64,000 nucleotides of DNA from Escarpia spicata (lineage: Eukaryota > Annelida > Polychaeta > Sabellida > Siboglinidae): NCBI GenBank assembly GCA_963995525.1, contig OZ023206.1:71398490-71462489 (forward strand). The letters are read 5' to 3'. Positions 60,549-64,000 of this stretch are shown in pieces. Made by a program: the position numbers and the translations under genes. Numbering within the stretch: position 1 is the stretch's first letter; every line of letters begins with the position of its first letter. The notes under the pieces are model-generated. The model made no database searches. It worked only from the letters and a program-made list of their open reading frames with translations, and had not been told where the DNA came from.

Positions 60549-60705
60549 CATTGCAAGTCTTGGCCACCAGATAGATAGCAATTCCATACCCTCTACTCCA
60601 TGTGGAGCCATGCAGTATACAGCAACATTGCAAGTCTTGGCCACCAGATAGATAGCAATTCCATACCCTCTACACCATGTGGAGCCATGCAGTATACAGC
60701 AACAT
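60549..60705. repeat. Recent tandem duplication of about 77 bp
   Basis: A segment starting CATTGCAAGTCTTGGCCACC occurs twice in tandem with a single clear difference (CTACTCC versus CTACACC). Confidence 0.85.
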
Positions 60706-61583
60706 TGATGGCTCCAGATTCCGTGATAATTTCAGAGGCTTTGCTGGCATGAACAGAGCCTTGCTGACTCATAATGAGTAGACAGGCATTCAATTAATTA
60801 TTCCCAATAGTTGTTGACCAAATGAGAGCCATATCGATGTCTAGGACAAGGTCTCATGTCAGTCATGTGATAAGACAGTCATACCCATGCATATGGATCA
60901 CTGCAATAGATTCGGCTGTCTCTGGTCAAACAAAATGGTTTAGTAGATTGTTTGTAAATCGCTGACATGTGACCTGGTTTATTGTGTTGCTGTGACAAGG
61001 CCAGGTTGCCCGTCTAGATGAGTGTAGTTGACAGGTAGAAGGGAGGATGCTGATCGCTGGTTCCACACATTCTACAGATTTCCCATGTACAATTTTGTTT
61101 AAATTGGGAGGAATGAGGTCAATTTGTTTGCTCTGGTTTTATGTAACTTATTTCAGCTGTTCTTAAATGACGTAATTTTGTTTTAGTTCATTTTAATGTA
61201 TTTTATCTGTATTATACTTAACACGTTTGAGCAAGTATGTTACCCGGATTTATGGTACCTTGTAAATGTTTAATGATAAAAACAATACGGGTATATCCTG
61301 TATACGGGTTTTTCATCAAATGGAAAAATCGTGATAGTGTTTATTTTCTGTGTTCATGACAAAATAAGAATAAAATCTAATGACAAATTTAAATAGATAA
61401 TATATAAGTTAACTTTAAAATAACAGTTCAAAAAATGGCGTATCCTGATACTAACACTTGCAGAAAATTGGCAGTGCAGGTCAAGGTCACTGGTAGAAAT
61501 GCAACGAAAAAGACGACATGAGAGAAACATGTACGAACAACAATTTAGTGAACAACTGTGACTTTTGGCGATTGATTTTCCAG

Positions 61584-61737
61584 CCCAGACAAGTATTACA
61601 GAACCTTATACATATTCATGAGAGCGTGTGTAGAATTTACGAGCATCTTGATGAGATTCAGAACAAAGTGTGGGTTTCACAGGCAGCCTGTCAGTTTTTT
61701 CTAGAACTAGTGGACCCCGAGTGTATGCTCATAGCAG
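61584..61737 (+). CDS. Isolated exon-like open stretch, unrecognised
   Basis: Acceptor ATTGATTTTCCAG and donor G|GTACTG bracket 51 open codons, phase 0 to 1. They read IHIHESVCRIYEHLDEIQNK, then VWVSQAACQFFLELVDPECM, a strongly protein-like helical composition. I do not recognise the family. The phase does not join either the exon-like stretch at 55078 or the TBC1D12/14-like exon 2. Confidence 0.35.
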
Positions 61738-61794
61738 GTACTGTGGGACTTGGGTCGTACGTTGGCTCAGGTATTGGACGACCAAGGAAATTGT

Positions 61795-62340
61795 CATGAT
61801 ACCAAACACGAGAAATGATCCATGTTAAACTGAATGTCATGATACTAAATATAAGAATTGATCCATGTGAAACTGAATGTCATGATACTAAACATAAGAA
61901 TTGATCCATGTTAAACTGAATGTCATGATACTAAATATAAGAATTGATCCATGTGAAACTGAATGTCATGATACTAAACATAAGAATTGATCCATGTTAA
62001 ACTGAATGTCATGATACTAAATATAAGAATTGATCCATGTTAAATTGAATGTCATGATGCTAATCATAAGAATTGATCCATGTTAAACTGAATGTCATGA
62101 TACTAAATATAAGAATTGATCCATGTGAAACTGAATGTCATGATACTAAACATAAGAATTGATCCATGTTAAACTGAATGTCATGATACTAATTATAAGA
62201 ATTGATCCATGTTAAACTGAATGTCATGATACTAAATATAAGAATTGATCCATGTGAAACTGAATGTCATGATACTAAACATAAGAATTGATCCATGTTA
62301 AACTGAATGTCATGATACTAAACATAAGAATTGATCTGTA
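61795..62340. repeat. 43-bp minisatellite (dimeric)
   Basis: About 12 copies of a 43-bp unit (core AAGAATTGATCCATGTTAAA). Units alternate CCATGTGAAAC/AAACATAAG and CCATGTTAAAC/AAATATAAG, giving an 86-bp higher-order period. Confidence 0.95.
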
Positions 62341-62369
62341 TAAAACTAATGGTTATCATATAAAGCACA

Positions 62370-62880
62370 CATGATAATTGGTCCAGATAAAACTGAATCT
62401 TTATACAAAACATGATACACTGTAATTGGTCCAGGTAAAACTGAATCTGTATACAAAACATGATACACTGTCATTGCTTCAGGTAAAACTGAATCTTTAC
62501 ACAAAACATGATACACTGTAATTGGTCCAGGTAAAACTGAATCTTTATACAAAACATGATACACTGTCATTGCTCCAGGTAAAACTGAATCTTTATACAA
62601 AACATGATACAGTGTAATTGGTCCAGGTAAAACTGAATCTTTATACAAAACATGATACACTGTTATTGCTCCAGGTAAAACTGAATCTTTATACAAAACA
62701 TGATACACTGTAATTGCTCCAGGTAAAACTGAATCTTTATACAAAACATGATACACTGTAATTGCTCCAGGTAAAACTGAATCTTTATACAAAACATGAT
62801 ACACTGTAATTGCTCCAGGTAAAACTGAATCTTTATACAAAACATGATACAGTGTAATTGCTCCAGGTAAAACTGAGTGT
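62370..62880. repeat. 48-bp minisatellite related to the preceding array
   Basis: About ten copies of a 48-bp unit (core AAAACTGAATCTTTATACAA). It shares AATTG(A/G)TCCA(T/G)G and AAACTGAAT with the 43-bp array next to it. Degenerate AATTGGTCCATGT words continue to about 63090. Confidence 0.95.
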
Positions 62881-64000
62881 CAATGTTGAAACAGGGGAAT
62901 TGATCCGTGTTAAACTGATTGTTATTATACAAGAGATAAGAATGGATCCATGTAATTAATTGATCCACATATAAGTAAAAGTAATTAATAGCTGTATGTA
63001 ATGCTAATTGGCCCATTTAGTGATGATTAATTGGTCCATGTAATGCTAGTTAATTGGTACATGTAAAATAATTAATTGGTCTATGTTACACTCAGACGGA
63101 CCTATTCAAGTAACAAGTTAATTCTAAATGGGAATGATGCTAATTGTAACCGGAAATGGATTTTAGATGGACTAAAGTGATGCTATGTTAGCAGAACTTA
63201 TATTGGGGGTGGAGGTGGTTTGAACCAATACCCCAAAAAATGTTTTTTACTTTGCAAACTTAGGAGACAAACCCTTATGACCAGGTACTTGATTTATATG
63301 GTGCTTAACATAAACAATAAACTGTTATTTGCTGTCTTTATAAGCTCATCTATCAGCTGAGCACACAACCAGAGGAGATTAACCCTGCAGGGAATGCATT
63401 AGCAACTGATAGATGGGTGGATTAACCCACCAGGGAGTGGATTAACAACTGGTAGATGGGTGGATTAATATGCCAATAAACGTACTTGTGGGATGAAGGT
63501 AGTTGTTACTGTGTAATGTGAGTAAGCAGTGTCACCATCTGTCTCAACACCTTGGGCCACCAAGAAACATCCCCCGCTGCTGGACACTGTTACAAGGCCA
63601 AGAACATGCTAATGTACTCATTCACACATCAATGTATGGGCCATAGTACTGAGTTGAAGAGGCAAGGTGTGTTTGGTGTAAAACCTGGCTCTCTACTCTC
63701 AGGACTGTGTATCAATCGCGCACAAATGATCATGTTAATGTCTTGTTAACCAGCGATGTGAAAGAAGCATTGAGGGCATTATGTACCCTGGAGTGGCCAC
63801 CCTTGGTGCCAGCCTAGAAAGGTCGGATTTATGATAATCTTCTAAAAACAGCTGACTAAATCAGTGGAGCCTCACAAAACCATTTGATTAAAGTAACCAT
63901 AAAATATACAAAATAGCCAGTTAATGGACTGTTGCTGAATACTGGAAGTAACTAGACACATTAATGGGATCATGGTGTAATGACATGATTGTCACTGGAT

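Larger units (their letters stand above)
54216..64000. other. Downstream region, probably TBC1D12/14-like intron 2
   Basis: No exon matching the next TBC1D12/14 segment was seen. The region holds the repeats, LINE end and two unassigned exon-like stretches listed below. The remaining sequence (for example 56000-58600, apart from a C run, and 60800-61500) shows nothing recognisable. Confidence 0.45.

Overview
The window reads as a piece of an animal nuclear genome. It has AT-rich non-coding DNA, short coding exons with canonical GT/AG splice sites and consistent phases, and relics of CR1-like and RTE-like LINEs, a tRNA-headed SINE, Penelope-like elements and piggyBac-, hAT- and MULE-like DNA transposons. 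There is no operon structure. The element mix and the CTATATAAG-type SINE/LINE tails suggest a marine invertebrate, possibly a lophotrochozoan. The species cannot be fixed from the sequence.

Two genes can be reconstructed. The larger lies on the minus strand (33212 down to 4623). It has 15 exons whose phases agree at every junction and whose summed length gives 1187 codons plus a stop. The protein has a ubiquitin-interacting motif, a stretch resembling the Abraxas-interacting region, a polyglutamine tract, two UBZ4-type fingers (C-x2-C-x11-H-x3-C) and a very basic C-terminus. That order matches RAP80/UIMC1, the ubiquitin-reading subunit of the BRCA1-A DNA-damage complex. The second gene starts at 42057 on the plus strand and is incomplete. 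Its first two exons encode a serine-rich disordered N-terminus and the GWKFFGRVPLK / STTALILE block typical of TBC1D12/TBC1D14 Rab-GAP proteins. The catalytic TBC exons must lie beyond 64000.

Layout: 1-4622 holds one possible terminal exon (1596-1818) and a fold-back Penelope-type insertion. 4623-33212 is the RAP80-like gene, whose introns are dominated by minisatellites (16-, 48-, 35-, 30-, 41- and 46-bp units). 33213-42056 is intergenic and packed with transposon relics: MULE-like transposase fragments, a TIR element and two CAGGG-type TIR elements. 43358-64000 is mostly intron or sequence of unknown affiliation, with a Penelope-like element, RTE-like LINE ends, several minisatellites and two isolated exon-like open stretches.

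The most striking feature is the relation between minisatellites and splice sites in the RAP80-like gene. The ~5 kb 46-bp array in intron 7 is homologous to the exon 7/intron 7 boundary, so each of about 100 units carries a copy of the exon end and an AG|GTAGAT donor. The 35-bp array starts exactly at the exon 12 donor and fills over 90% of intron 12. Smaller repeats sit within tens of bases of the splice sites of exons 1, 2, 14 and 15.
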